The notes: generated by a model from the sequence alone, not told the origin. Positions 16,424 through 25,438 are shown, numbered from the stretch's first letter. The stretch: DNA of 64,000 nucleotides from Lutibacter oceani (GCF_003384935.1 NZ_QTTQ01000009.1:558001-622000), one strand, 5' to 3'. Made by a program: numbers and translations.

Positions 16424-17524
16424 TTAAGCGTAACTAGGTTTTACACCTAATGCTTTTAGTTGATTAAAATGTTCTAATATTGCTTTTCTAAATGTTTTGT
16501 ATTCGTTATATGGTAAATTAAATTCCTTTGCAGTTTCCTTTACAATTTTTGCAATTTTCCCGTAATGAATATGAGAAATATGAGGAAAAATATGATGTTC
16601 AACCTGATGGTTTAAACCTCCAGTATACCAAGAAATAAATTTATTTGTTGGGGCAAAGTTAGACGTTGTATATAACTGATGAATGGCCCAAGTATGCTCT
16701 AAATGTCCTTCTTTATCAGGTAATGGCATTTCTGTTTTTGGAACTACGTGTGCTAATTGAAAAACAACACTCAAAATCATTCCAGCGGTATAATGCATTA
16801 CAAAAAATCCAATTAAAACTTTCCACCAAGCAATATCTAATACTAACAAAGGCAAAACAATCCAAAGTAAGTAATACACAATTTTAGTTACTATTAAAAT
16901 TGTCCATTCTTTTGCTGGGTTTGGAAACTCTCCATAAGAAAGTTTGCGTTTTAAATAACTATGCATTTGTTTAAAATCGGTTGTAATTGCCCAATTTATA
17001 GTTAACAACCCATATAAAAATATGGAGTAGTACTTTTGAAACCTGTGAATTCCCAACCATTTTGAATGTTTTGAAAAACGAATAATTCTTCCTGCATCAA
17101 TATCTTCATCATGACCTTGTATATTAGTAAATGTATGATGTAAAACATTATGCTGCACTTTCCAATTGTATACATTACCTGCAAGTATATAAATACTGCT
17201 TCCCATTAATTTATTAACCCATTTTTTACTTGAAAATGATTCGTGATTACTATCATGCATTACATTCATACCAACACCTGCCATTCCAATTCCAATTACA
17301 ACTGTTAATAAAAGTAATGCCCATTGTGGCATAGAAACAGTTAAAATTAAAACCAATGGAATTAAAAACACACTAAACATTATAATTGCTTTTGTATATA
17401 ATTTCCAGTTTCCTGTACGTCTTATCTTATTTTCTTTAAAATAAGTATTCACTCTTTTATTAAGAGTTCTAAAAAATTTAGCTTTATCATTTCTTGAAAA
17501 GCTAATTGTTTTGTTATTATTCAT
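16424..17524 (-). CDS. Fatty acid desaturase (front-end/acyl-lipid type)
   Basis: A 366-residue membrane desaturase with all three histidine boxes: HDSNHE (about 91-96), HNVLHHTF (about 126-133) and HQVEHHIFPHISH (about 308-320). The glutamine before the histidines in the third box is typical of delta-6/linoleoyl-CoA-like front-end desaturases. Four hydrophobic helices anchor it in the inner membrane. It would introduce double bonds into membrane lipid acyl chains, often in response to cold. Cotranscription with the aminotransferase downstream is likely from the short gap only. Confidence 0.9.
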   Translation of the reverse strand: MNNNKTISFSRNDKAKFFRTLNKRVNTYFKENKIRRTGNWKLYTKAIIMFSVFLIPLVLILTVSMPQWALLLLTVVIGIGMAGVGMNVMHDSNHESFSSKKWVNKLMGSSIYILAGNVYNWKVQHNVLHHTFTNIQGHDEDIDAGRIIRFSKHSKWLGIHRFQKYYSIFLYGLLTINWAITTDFKQMHSYLKRKLSYGEFPNPAKEWTILIVTKIVYYLLWIVLPLLVLDIAWWKVLIGFFVMHYTAGMILSVVFQLAHVVPKTEMPLPDKEGHLEHTWAIHQLYTTSNFAPTNKFISWYTGGLNHQVEHHIFPHISHIHYGKIAKIVKETAKEFNLPYNEYKTFRKAILEHFNQLKALGVKPSYA

Positions 17525-17673
17525 AATACTTTTTATATATATAAAATGTATGCGCCAAAATTAAGCCATTTTAAGTTTTTAAATTAATTTTTGGGAAAAA
17601 TATAACAATTTTAGAAAAGATGTTAATTTAATTTTTGAAATAGTAATTTTACAGCCTAATATTTTTAACAATT

Positions 17674-18300
17674 ATGGAAACAATTATAAATCATTTTTCT
17701 AATTTATCTGAAACACAAATAGCGCAATTTTCAAAATTAGAAGACCTTTATAAATATTGGAATGCACAAATTAATGTAATTTCCAGAAAAGACATTAATG
17801 AATTATATACAAAACATGTTTTACACTCTTTAGCTATAGCCAAAGTACAACCTTTTAAACCTCAAGCATCAATTTTAGATGTAGGTACAGGTGGTGGTTT
17901 TCCTGGGATTCCTTTAGCAATATTGTTTCCTGAAACTAATTTTTATTTGGTAGATTCCATTGGTAAAAAAATTAAAGTTGTTAATGAAGTTGTTAAAGAA
18001 TTGGGTTTAAAAAATGTAAAAGCCGAACAAATTAGGGCAGAAAATGTTAAAGGTGAATTCGATTTTATAATTAGTAGGGCTGTAACTAAAATGGATGATT
18101 TTGTAAAATGGGTTCGAAAAAAAATAGCTAAAAAGCAGCTTCACGAAATTAAAAATGGCATCTTATATTTAAAAGGTGGTGATTTAACTGACGAATTGGC
18201 AAATTTTCCAAATGCGACAACTTATAATTTAACTGATTTTTTTGAAAATGATTTTTTTGAAACTAAAAAAGTGGTTCATATTCCTTTAAAGAAAAGATAA
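17674..18300 (+). CDS. rsmG: 16S rRNA (guanine527-N7)-methyltransferase RsmG
   Basis: A 208-residue class I methyltransferase of the RsmG/GidB family. It has the N-terminal LYKYWNAQINVISRKD and the SAM-binding loop ILDVGTGGGFPGIPLAI (about 67-83), and FIISRAVTKMDDF follows. It methylates G527 of 16S rRNA in the 530 loop. Length and motifs are complete. It is divergent from the desaturase gene, with about 150 bases between. Confidence 0.95.
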   Translation: METIINHFSNLSETQIAQFSKLEDLYKYWNAQINVISRKDINELYTKHVLHSLAIAKVQPFKPQASILDVGTGGGFPGIPLAILFPETNFYLVDSIGKKIKVVNEVVKELGLKNVKAEQIRAENVKGEFDFIISRAVTKMDDFVKWVRKKIAKKQLHEIKNGILYLKGGDLTDELANFPNATTYNLTDFFENDFFETKKVVHIPLKKR

Positions 18301-18338
18301 ATATGACATTTGTTACTTTTTTATTTAAAATTAAAAGA

Positions 18339-18346
18339 TATTTTTG
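18339..18346 (+). promoter_or_regulatory. Candidate -7 box (TATTTTTG) for the small CxxC protein
   Basis: TATTTTTG matches the Bacteroidota -7 box and lies 22 bases before the ATG at 18369. A TTTG at 18309-18312 is somewhat too far upstream (26 bases) for a standard -33 box. It supports independent transcription of the short gene that follows. Confidence 0.45.
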
Positions 18347-18368
18347 TCTTAAATTAAAATATTAGATT

Positions 18369-18548
18369 ATGAGCCAAGTTAAAGCATGTTTAGTTTGTAA
18401 AAAAGCAGCAACCGAAATACCTGTTACTAAATTTTATTATCAGGAAAGTGAATTTTATATCTGTCCGCAACATATGCCAACTATTATTCACAATCCACAA
18501 GAATTAATTGGGTTATTAGATGGTGCTGATAGTTTTAAAGGAGTATAA
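18369..18548 (+). CDS. Small putative zinc-binding protein (59 residues)
   Basis: A short frame, easily missed by length cut-offs: it runs from ATG at 18369 to TAA at 18546-18548. It starts MSQVKACLVCKKAATEIP and contains a CxxC pair (C7, C10) and a later YICPQHMP (C-P-x-H). The three cysteines and one histidine could bind one zinc ion, as in small zinc ribbons. It has its own -7 box upstream and a strong terminator straight after, and its codon use matches the neighbours, which argues it is real. Function unknown. Confidence 0.75.
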   Translation: MSQVKACLVCKKAATEIPVTKFYYQESEFYICPQHMPTIIHNPQELIGLLDGADSFKGV

Positions 18549-18564
18549 TTAAAATTAAATCCAT

Positions 18565-18593
18565 AAAAAAACTCGCCAAATGGCGAGTTTTTT
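18565..18593. terminator. Bidirectional terminator between the small CxxC gene and pruA
   Basis: ACTCGCCA (18571-18578) and TGGCGAGT (18581-18588) form a perfect stem with a 2-base loop, with an A run before it and a T run after it. It can end transcription of the convergent genes on both strands. Confidence 0.9.
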
Positions 18594-18623
18594 GTTATTT
18601 TAAATAGCAATCTAAAGTTGGGG

Positions 18624-20342
18624 TTATTTTTTAAACTTGTCTTTTAAATCTTTACTAAATTCTTTTAATTTTTCAATTGCAGTTTCAACTTCTTTTTCAA
18701 CAGTTTCAATAGTACTTTCTTTTAAGAATGGATATCTATAATCTGTTGGTGGAACAAAAGTTTCTTTAATTGTTCGGTTACTTACCCAACGTAATAAATT
18801 CCAAACTGAACCCGCTTTGTCATTGGTTCCAGATCCACGAGCTCCACCAAAAGGTTGTTGCCCTACAACAGCACCGGTTGGCTTGTCATTTATATAAAAG
18901 TTACCTGCTGCATTTTCTAATTTATTAGTTGCAATATCAATTACATAACGATCTCCACTAAAAATAGCTCCCGTTAATGCAAACTCTCCAGTTTCATCAA
19001 CTAAATCTAATGATTCTTGCCATTTTTCATCTTCATAAACATAAATAGTAATTATTGGTCCAAATAATTCCGTACACATGGTATCGTATTTTGGATTTGT
19101 AGTTACAATTACAGTTGGTTCAATAAAATATCCAACAGAATCATCATAACCTCCTCCAACAATTATTTCAGCATCGGCATCCTTTTTAGCTTGATCTAAA
19201 TAACCCGATAATTTTTTAAAAGCTCTATTATCAATTACAGCATTTATAAAGTTTGAAGTGTCTTCTGGTGATCCCATTTTAAATGATTTCACATCTTTAA
19301 TAACCGCTTCCTTAATTGCAGGCCATAAACTAGCCGGCATATAAGCTCTTGAAGCTGCAGAACATTTTTGACCCTGATATTCAAAAGCACCTCTTGAAAT
19401 TGCTGTTGCAACTTCTTGAGCATTTGATGAAGGGTGTGCCCAAATAAAATCTTTCCCTCCTGTTTCTCCAACAATTCTAGGATATGTTTTGTAGGTATTC
19501 ATATTTTTACCTATAGTTTCCCAAAAACTATTAAATACAGGTGTTGATCCTGTAAAATGCACTCCAGAAAAATCTGGACTATTTAATAAAACATCTGTAA
19601 TTGTACTTGAATTACCCGTTACCATATTTATTACACCATCAGGTAAACCGGCTGCTTTAAATAATTCCATAATCACTTGTGCAGAATACACCTGAGATCT
19701 TGCAGGTTTCCATATAATAACATTCCCCATTAAAGCTGGTGCTGCAGGTAAATTACCCGCAATTGCAGTAAAATTAAAAGGTGTAATTGCATATACAAAT
19801 CCTTCTAACGGACGGTATTCCATTCTGTTCCAAATACCCGGAGAAGATTGTGGTTGGTTACTGTATATTTCTGTCATAAATTCTACGTTAAAACGTAAAA
19901 AATCAATCAATTCACAAGCTGCATCTATTTCTGCCTGAAAAACATTTTTAGATTGCGCAATCATGGTTGCAGCATTCATTTTATAACGGAAAGGTCCTGC
20001 CAGTAATTCAGCAGCTTTTAAGAAAATTGCAGCTCTGTGTTCCCAACTTGTTGCAGCCCATTTTACACGAGCTTCAGCAGCCTTTTTAACAGCCAATTCT
20101 ATATGCTCTTTATCTGCAGTATGATATTGCCCAACGCAATGTTTATGATCGTGTGGTGGATTAATATCAACTGTGTTTCCGGTTCTAAATTCTTTTCCTC
20201 CAATGTAAAAAGGAATGTCTACCTTTTCATTGTACATTTTCTTGTAAGTATCCAATAATAATTTACGCTCCGGACTTCCTGGTGCGTAAGATTTTACGGG
20301 TTCATTTACTGCTTTCGGTACATTATAAAATCCTGTCGCCAT
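18624..20342 (-). CDS. pruA: L-glutamate gamma-semialdehyde (P5C) dehydrogenase
   Basis: A 572-residue aldehyde dehydrogenase of the 1-pyrroline-5-carboxylate dehydrogenase group. YAITPFNFTAIAGNLPAAPALMGN binds the cofactor (given here in two joined parts), GETGGKDF holds the general base glutamate, and EYQGQKCSAASRAY the catalytic cysteine. It oxidises glutamate semialdehyde to glutamate with NAD+, the second step of proline breakdown. Proline dehydrogenase is not adjacent. The C-terminus has an extra charged helix (about 545-572, rich in E and K) beyond the usual length of about 540. Confidence 0.93.
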   Translation of the reverse strand: MATGFYNVPKAVNEPVKSYAPGSPERKLLLDTYKKMYNEKVDIPFYIGGKEFRTGNTVDINPPHDHKHCVGQYHTADKEHIELAVKKAAEARVKWAATSWEHRAAIFLKAAELLAGPFRYKMNAATMIAQSKNVFQAEIDAACELIDFLRFNVEFMTEIYSNQPQSSPGIWNRMEYRPLEGFVYAITPFNFTAIAGNLPAAPALMGNVIIWKPARSQVYSAQVIMELFKAAGLPDGVINMVTGNSSTITDVLLNSPDFSGVHFTGSTPVFNSFWETIGKNMNTYKTYPRIVGETGGKDFIWAHPSSNAQEVATAISRGAFEYQGQKCSAASRAYMPASLWPAIKEAVIKDVKSFKMGSPEDTSNFINAVIDNRAFKKLSGYLDQAKKDADAEIIVGGGYDDSVGYFIEPTVIVTTNPKYDTMCTELFGPIITIYVYEDEKWQESLDLVDETGEFALTGAIFSGDRYVIDIATNKLENAAGNFYINDKPTGAVVGQQPFGGARGSGTNDKAGSVWNLLRWVSNRTIKETFVPPTDYRYPFLKESTIETVEKEVETAIEKLKEFSKDLKDKFKK

Positions 20343-20382
20343 ATTAATATTATTTTATAAATTTTTACTTTAAATTTGCCTA

Positions 20383-20390
20383 CAAAGTTA
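20383..20390 (-). promoter_or_regulatory. pruA: Candidate -7 box (TAACTTTG) for pruA
   Basis: On the minus strand the sequence reads TAACTTTG (20390 to 20383), matching TAnnTTTG, 40 bases before the pruA start. No clear -33 box is visible. Confidence 0.4.
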
Positions 20391-20449
20391 CAAAATAGTA
20401 TTGACTTATTGTTTTTGAAACTAATACTGATTAATCAAATTTTGATAGT

Positions 20450-21151
20450 ATGTGTACCGTTACCTTTTTACCATTAAAAAATAATAATTTCATATTAACA
20501 TCTAATAGAGATGAGACTCCACTTAGGGAAACGCTGCCTCCAAAAGAATATTTAGAAAATGGTATTAAAATGGTTTTTCCGAAGGATAAATTAGCCGGTG
20601 GAACCTGGATTGGAACTAGTTCTAAAAACAGACTGGTTTGCGTACTTAATGGTGCATTTATAAAACATACAAGAAAAACTAATTATAAAAAAAGCAGAGG
20701 TTTAATTGCAAAAGAAATACTTCAAACAACTAATTTTCAAGAATATATTAAAGATTTAGAATTAGAGGGAATTGAGCCTTTTACAATGGTTATTGTTGAT
20801 TGGAATGAAAATAATTTGAACTTGTTTGAACTAATATGGGATGAAAACCAAAAGCGCTTTAACAGGCTTCAAAATGAGCCTAAAATTTGGTCCTCAGCAA
20901 CTTTGTATTCAGATGAAATAAAAGCGCTTCGAAAAAAATGGTTTAAAAACTGGATTAAAAAAAATGATTTTAATTCTTCAAATATTTTACAATTTCATCA
21001 TTCAGAAATTGGTGATAAAGAACAAGCTGTTTTTATGAAGCGTCCATTTGTTGAAACCGTAAGTATTACTTCAATAAAAAAAGAAAACAAAACTATTGAA
21101 ATGTTATATGAAGATGTTATACATTCTAAAAAATTGTTACTTACTATTTAA
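20450..21151 (+). CDS. NRDE family protein (TANGO2-like)
   Basis: A 233-residue protein of the NRDE/TANGO2 family. It starts MCTVTFLP, with the conserved Cys2 exposed after methionine removal as in N-terminal nucleophile-type proteins, and has the name-giving SNRDE motif (about 18-22) and GGTWIGTS (about 47-54). Eukaryotic TANGO2 has been linked to heme or acyl-CoA handling; the bacterial role is unclear. It is divergent from pruA and overlaps the convergent DUF3667 gene by 4 bases. Confidence 0.9.
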   Translation: MCTVTFLPLKNNNFILTSNRDETPLRETLPPKEYLENGIKMVFPKDKLAGGTWIGTSSKNRLVCVLNGAFIKHTRKTNYKKSRGLIAKEILQTTNFQEYIKDLELEGIEPFTMVIVDWNENNLNLFELIWDENQKRFNRLQNEPKIWSSATLYSDEIKALRKKWFKNWIKKNDFNSSNILQFHHSEIGDKEQAVFMKRPFVETVSITSIKKENKTIEMLYEDVIHSKKLLLTI

Positions 21152-22308
21152 CTTATAAACAAGGATAAAATTGCTACAATTATAAATCCTACTAATGCTA
21201 AAAACATATAATAACTATTTAAAAGAATGTATTTTATAATTGTTTTAAATCTACCTTGTTCATAAAAATAACGCAATGCTTTGTATAAATAAAATAAAAA
21301 TAATAATGTAAAAACCCAGCCAACATTATTCATTTTAACAAAAAAACCGAATAAATAAAAAATTATTAGTAATAGAAAAAATACTGTTTGAGTATTAAAT
21401 ACAAAAACTAAATGCTCCATATAAGTGTACTTTTTTCTAATATAAAGCAGCTTTAAAAAAAGTGTGAAAATTGGTAAGAAAATAAACAGTGAAATAGAAA
21501 TATATGAAGTTAATTTTTTGAAATATTCCTTGCCTCCATCCTCTTTTAAAGTATTATAATTTTTATTTACACTAATTGCCTGCTGACTATAAAATCTATT
21601 CCAAAAAGTATTTTCAATACCCAAACTATCTAACATTTGTTCGTTTGTTAAATCTGGATTATTTTTTTGAAACTCGTAAAAAAGTTGAAGTCTTTTAACA
21701 ATAGAAGTGTTTTTAGTTGAATCTGCTTCTGAAAGTTTAATGGAGTCTTTTTTGGCAGTATTTGTTGCTGTTTCATACAATTTAAAAACATTGCCAACTT
21801 CAGCAATTGTTTTAACTTTTGTTGAATCGTCTGGAATTTTATCAATTACCTTTTGTTGTACATTGGTAATTATTGAATCCAACTGTTCTTGATTTACGTT
21901 AGTTATAGAATCTAAACTTTTTGTTGCTTCTGAAATGTTACCAGCTATATTTTCAGAATCAATTTTATTAGACACCCCTAATATTAAAAAGAAAATAATA
22001 GATACATTTAAATACAATTGAAAAGGATTTACAAATCGTGCTCGTTTTCCTTCAATATAATCTTTAGAAACTTTTCCTGGCTTGGTTAATAATGGAATAA
22101 AAGTGGTCCAAAAACGCGAATCGTATGAGAAAAAACCTGAAAATAAGTTATTTATAAAAACACCAAAACTTAATTTTTTAGTAGTGTTTTTTTGCCCGCA
22201 ATAAGAACAAAAATTCTCATTACCATTTAATGGTTGCCCACAATTTAAACACTCTAAACCTTTAACCTGATTAGATTTAGCCTTAAATTTTATTAATTTA
22301 AACTGCAT
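21148..22308 (-). CDS. DUF3667 membrane protein with N-terminal zinc ribbon
   Basis: A 386-residue protein. An N-terminal zinc ribbon (CLNCGQPL and FCSYCGQKN, about 20-40) is followed by SRFWTTFIPLLTKPGKVSKDYI and KRARFVNPFQLYL, the DUF3667 signature, then one membrane helix, a long polar loop (about 125-260) and four more helices. The loop is rich in D, S, T and K and is predicted partly coiled. Family function is unknown. It lies 3 bases after apaG on the same strand. Confidence 0.85.
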   Translation of the reverse strand: MQFKLIKFKAKSNQVKGLECLNCGQPLNGNENFCSYCGQKNTTKKLSFGVFINNLFSGFFSYDSRFWTTFIPLLTKPGKVSKDYIEGKRARFVNPFQLYLNVSIIFFLILGVSNKIDSENIAGNISEATKSLDSITNVNQEQLDSIITNVQQKVIDKIPDDSTKVKTIAEVGNVFKLYETATNTAKKDSIKLSEADSTKNTSIVKRLQLFYEFQKNNPDLTNEQMLDSLGIENTFWNRFYSQQAISVNKNYNTLKEDGGKEYFKKLTSYISISLFIFLPIFTLFLKLLYIRKKYTYMEHLVFVFNTQTVFFLLLIIFYLFGFFVKMNNVGWVFTLLFLFYLYKALRYFYEQGRFKTIIKYILLNSYYMFLALVGFIIVAILSLFIS

Positions 22309-22311
22309 ACA

Positions 22312-22698
22312 TTAATTATGAATAGTAGAAACCATTAATTGAAATGTTGGAATATACACTTTGAAATTTCTTGACGTTGTAAAATTTACCATATTGTAAT
22401 ACCCTTTCATTGATCCAATAGGAGAAGTTAAAAAACAGTTAGAGCTGTATGTATGTATTTCTGAAGGTTTTAAAATTGGTTTTTTTCCAATAACTCCTGA
22501 GCCTTCAACAATTTCAGTTTTATTTAATGAGTCAAATATTTTCCAATGGCGTGCCAATAATTGCACCGTTTCATTGCTTTGATTTTCAATTGTAACCTGG
22601 TAACTAAAAGCATAATATAGCCTGTAATTTCGATAGCTTGTACCTTCAAAATTAGAGGTTACTGAAATTTTTATACCATTTGTTACTTGCTGTACCAT
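22312..22698 (-). CDS. apaG: ApaG domain protein
   Basis: A 128-residue single-domain ApaG protein with an Ig-like beta sandwich: YAFSYQVTIENQS, LLARHWKIFDS, the glycine-rich GSGVIGKKPILKPSE loop and GSMKGYY. ApaG has been tied to cobalt and magnesium tolerance in enterobacteria and binds pyrophosphate-like ligands in some studies; the exact role is unsettled. It is the first gene of a pair with DUF3667. Confidence 0.93.
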   Translation of the reverse strand: MVQQVTNGIKISVTSNFEGTSYRNYRLYYAFSYQVTIENQSNETVQLLARHWKIFDSLNKTEIVEGSGVIGKKPILKPSEIHTYSSNCFLTSPIGSMKGYYNMVNFTTSRNFKVYIPTFQLMVSTIHN

Positions 22699-22723
22699 AA
22701 CAACTTACTAATTGCATTTATAC

Positions 22724-22731
22724 CAAAGATA
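22724..22731 (-). promoter_or_regulatory. apaG: Candidate -7 box (TATCTTTG) for apaG
   Basis: The minus strand reads TATCTTTG (22731 to 22724), an exact TAnnTTTG match, 25 bases before the apaG start. I did not find a good -33 element. Confidence 0.45.
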
Positions 22732-22863
22732 CTAAATTTCTTAAATTAATTAAAACTTGTTAATTGTTTAATTAGATAAGTAATTAATATTTAATCACTA
22801 TCCCAATAATTAAATGTTTTTGTGACCTTCTATATTATTGAAAATTAGCAATTTCTTATAGCT

Positions 22864-22873
22864 TTGTTGTAGC
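22864..22873. repeat. Island core motif copy A (TTGTTGTAGC)
   Basis: On the plus strand the pattern TTATA-n4-TTGTTGTAGC (cttatagctttgttgtagc) touches the nitrilase stop codon. It is the first of five related copies between 22864 and 27950, each in an intergenic segment of the accessory island. Confidence 0.55.
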
Positions 22874-23805
22874 TAGTTTTTATTTGGTTGATTAATATTA
22901 AATTTAAAAACATCTGGTCTTGAATAATGTCCAACTACATCAAACATTCGCTTTGCTTTAATAATATCTTGAAGATTAATATCTGCATATAATATGCCTT
23001 CTTCCGCTTCTAATGGTCCAGCAATAACTTTCCCACTTGGTGCAATTATACAACTATTACCAACATTAATCCATTCTCTTCCCTTAGGGTAAAGTTTTTT
23101 AAATTCATACTCATTAGGAATGTCAGCCATTTTTAAAGCCATACAAGTGCTTATTACAAATAATCCGCCTTCCCTTGCAACATGCTGCATAGTTTGAAGC
23201 CAGTTTGGACTTTTATCCCATGTAGGCGAAACTAATATTTGAGTTCCAAATTCATAAATAGCATTTCTTGCCAAAGGCATAAAGTTCTCCCAACAAATTA
23301 ATCCCGCTATTTTTCCAGCTGAAGTATCATAAGAGGATAAAGTACTGCCATCACCTTGAGACCATATAAGTCTTTCGCCTCCAGTTGGAATTAGTTTTCT
23401 ATGTTTACCTATAATCAAACCGCTATCGTCTATGAATAATAAGCTATTAAATAAACTAGCATTACTAGTTTCAGAATTGCGTTCATGCAAACCAATTACA
23501 ACATTAATTTTTGCTTTTTTTGCAGCTTTACATAGTTTACTTGTGGTGTCATCGGGAATAGAAACAGCATTTTCTACAAGTTCTAAATAAAGTTCATTTA
23601 AATCAGCACCTTTACTATTTGGTATAAGCCATACCCAATCCGGGTATCCGGATATAAAAGCTTCTGGAAAGACGATTAAGTTAGCACCTTTTTCACCAGC
23701 ATCTAAAATTGCTTCACATGCCTTCTTAACAGTTTTTTCTTTGTTTAGAAAAATGGGAGAAAGTTGTGCAGCAGCTACCTTTATATTTTTTGTCTTTTTA
23801 CTCAT
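22873..23805 (-). CDS. Nitrilase (carbon-nitrogen hydrolase superfamily)
   Basis: A 310-residue branch 1 nitrilase. The catalytic triad is clear: E48 in VFPEAFISGYP, K137 in HRKLIPTGGER and C171 in GLICWENFMPL. The CWEN context and the PT-x-x-E-R sequence after the lysine fit true nitrilases, which turn nitriles into carboxylic acids and ammonia, rather than amidases. It has no signal peptide and is cytosolic. The substrate cannot be read from sequence. It is the last gene (in transcription direction) of a run of unrelated minus-strand genes with repeated intergenic motifs, so it was probably acquired. Confidence 0.9.
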   Translation of the reverse strand: MSKKTKNIKVAAAQLSPIFLNKEKTVKKACEAILDAGEKGANLIVFPEAFISGYPDWVWLIPNSKGADLNELYLELVENAVSIPDDTTSKLCKAAKKAKINVVIGLHERNSETSNASLFNSLLFIDDSGLIIGKHRKLIPTGGERLIWSQGDGSTLSSYDTSAGKIAGLICWENFMPLARNAIYEFGTQILVSPTWDKSPNWLQTMQHVAREGGLFVISTCMALKMADIPNEYEFKKLYPKGREWINVGNSCIIAPSGKVIAGPLEAEEGILYADINLQDIIKAKRMFDVVGHYSRPDVFKFNINQPNKN

Positions 23806-23932
23806 AGTTTTATGTAACTATTTAGATTAATGGAAGTTTCGGTTAGCAAACCGTAATTTTTCGATATTTAAATTTAAGTTTTTTTATTTTAGAAACATTC
23901 AATTTTATTGAATTAAGTAATTTTTATACACA

Positions 23933-23942
23933 TTGTTGTAGC
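23933..23942. repeat. Island core motif copy B (TTGTTGTAGC)
   Basis: The context tttatacacattgttgtagc matches copy A closely. It lies in the 268-base gap between the nitrilase and a Cys-rich protein. The same gap holds a small hairpin, CGGTTAGCAAACCG, near 23841-23854. Confidence 0.55.
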
Positions 23943-24073
23943 CAGTTTTATTCAACTTTTGTTTATTTTTTACAATTTTCACTTCTTCAGATTTCGTTCA
24001 ATTAATTTTATATTCATTTATAATACATTATTGCGCTAAAATCTAACAGTTTCGTTTTTAAATTAAGGACTAA

Positions 24074-24301
24074 TCAAATTTTATATTTATTAAATATTTC
24101 TTTTCTCATCGGACAATTACAAACATCTGAATATCCAAATGACATTCTATATGGACAAAAATTGTCTGAACATTTAACAAAATGAACTTTATTGCTGACA
24201 CAATGTTCAACTTTGCATAAAATATGTTGGTCATTATTTAAACAACCAAAACTCTTTTTACATTTGGTTGTTTTCTCTATTAATTCTTTATCAATCTCCA
24301 T
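24074..24301 (-). CDS. Small cysteine-rich protein of unknown function
   Basis: A 75-residue protein with eight cysteines spaced through the whole chain (CKKSFGC, LCKVEHC, KCSDNFC, CNCP) and no signal peptide. The pairs look like metal ligands for two zinc or iron-sulfur sites rather than disulfides in a cytosolic protein. The final block SDVCNCPMRKEIFNKY is reminiscent of small iron-sulfur or zinc proteins, but I do not recognise the family. It lies in the accessory island with long gaps on each side. Confidence 0.65.
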   Translation of the reverse strand: MEIDKELIEKTTKCKKSFGCLNNDQHILCKVEHCVSNKVHFVKCSDNFCPYRMSFGYSDVCNCPMRKEIFNKYKI

Positions 24302-24421
24302 AGCATTTTTGATTAAAACATTATTAAATTATTTTCAATTTTTATAAAAAAATATTCTTTTCAATTTATCGTATTTTTGAGTTTAACATTTAATTCTGCA
24401 TTTTGGAATGATTTCCGCTAT

Positions 24422-24446
24422 TTACACAACAGTCTCGGCTATGAGT
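24422..24446. repeat. 25-bp island repeat, copy 1
   Basis: TTACACAACAGTCTCGGCTATGAGT here is identical to 25300-25324. It lies upstream of the Cys-rich gene; the second copy is upstream of the lipoprotein gene, so it has the same place relative to two unrelated genes. Confidence 0.8.
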
Positions 24447-24544
24447 AGTTATGTACGTTAGCACTTAACTTAGCAAGTATACACAAAACGAAAAATCTGG
24501 GAGGGTTTTCAGAAATAGGCGATAACAAGCAATAACATATAGCA

Positions 24545-24553
24545 TTGTTGTAC
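24545..24553. repeat. Island core motif copy C (TTGTTGTAC)
   Basis: The context catatagcattgttgtac lies 9 bases past the stop codon of the lipoprotein gene (minus strand). Same family as copies A, B, E and F. Confidence 0.5.
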
Positions 24554-24561
24554 AACGTTTT

Positions 24562-25290
24562 TTATTTGATATTCTTTTCAGAATTCAGTTGATTTTTTAC
24601 TCTAGTATTACTCAATATTGTTTTCTTGAATTTGTCAAAGTCTTCGTAATTATTTGGTGAATCTTTAAGTTGGTCATATAAAAATGATTTGTCTATTTGA
24701 GGGTAAATAATGATAGTTTCTCCAAATCGTAAATCAAACAGTTTCATATTTAGCATTAAAATTGAAAACCCATCTGGACTTGCGGAAAACACCCAATCAA
24801 ATTCATTATTCTTTACTTCAAATATTCCTTGAGCTGTTAAATAAGGATAATTTCTGGAATCTACCAGTGTGTTTTCTTTAGAGCCTTTGTCATTTGTTAA
24901 AATCAGTAAAGTTAATTTATCACTTATTACCTCACTTTCAGGATTCTCATATTCTCCAATTCGTACACCTTTAAAAATGACTTCTTCGGTTTCTATTGTA
25001 AAAGGAATACTAGATACCGCATAATCATATTCAGCAACCGGAAAAGGTGATTTGTTCAAAGGATAACTCCTGAATATTTCAGCAAATTTGTCGTATGTTT
25101 CTATGTCTTGCTGAAATAACATTGAATCCCATTTAGTACTTTCAAGTTGTTGATTAGCTCTATTATTTAGTTTTTCAATATTCCATTTAGTCACTTCTTT
25201 GTTCTCTGAAAAAGAATCAGTTTTTTCTTTCTCCTGACAAGAGAAAAAAAGAAATCCTATAGCTATTATTGTCAGTATTTTTTTGGTCAT
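24562..25290 (-). CDS. Lipoprotein of unknown function
   Basis: A 242-residue protein with a lipoprotein signal (IGFLFFSC, cysteine at 18) and a linker rich in E, K and S. The folded domain starts near residue 70. The sequence is mixed alpha/beta with aromatic strands (IFEVKNNEFDWVFSASPDGFSILMLNM in two parts), with no recognised catalytic motif. It was probably carried by the accessory island: unrelated genes on each side and island repeats at both ends. No paralogue is visible in this window. Confidence 0.7.
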   Translation of the reverse strand: MTKKILTIIAIGFLFFSCQEKEKTDSFSENKEVTKWNIEKLNNRANQQLESTKWDSMLFQQDIETYDKFAEIFRSYPLNKSPFPVAEYDYAVSSIPFTIETEEVIFKGVRIGEYENPESEVISDKLTLLILTNDKGSKENTLVDSRNYPYLTAQGIFEVKNNEFDWVFSASPDGFSILMLNMKLFDLRFGETIIIYPQIDKSFLYDQLKDSPNNYEDFDKFKKTILSNTRVKNQLNSEKNIK

Positions 25291-25299
25291 TTTTAAATA

Positions 25300-25324
25300 T
25301 TACACAACAGTCTCGGCTATGAGT
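25300..25324. repeat. 25-bp island repeat, copy 2
   Basis: Identical to 24422-24446 and placed right upstream of the lipoprotein start. Confidence 0.8.
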
Positions 25325-25438
25325 TTTCAGAATTTTAAAGCTCTGTACTTTCCGTTTACCAAACTGTCTATTTAGTATATTTACTTTCATATTGGCACTT
25401 TTGCCCACATTACGTAAAGGCAATGTTACCAATTGTAT

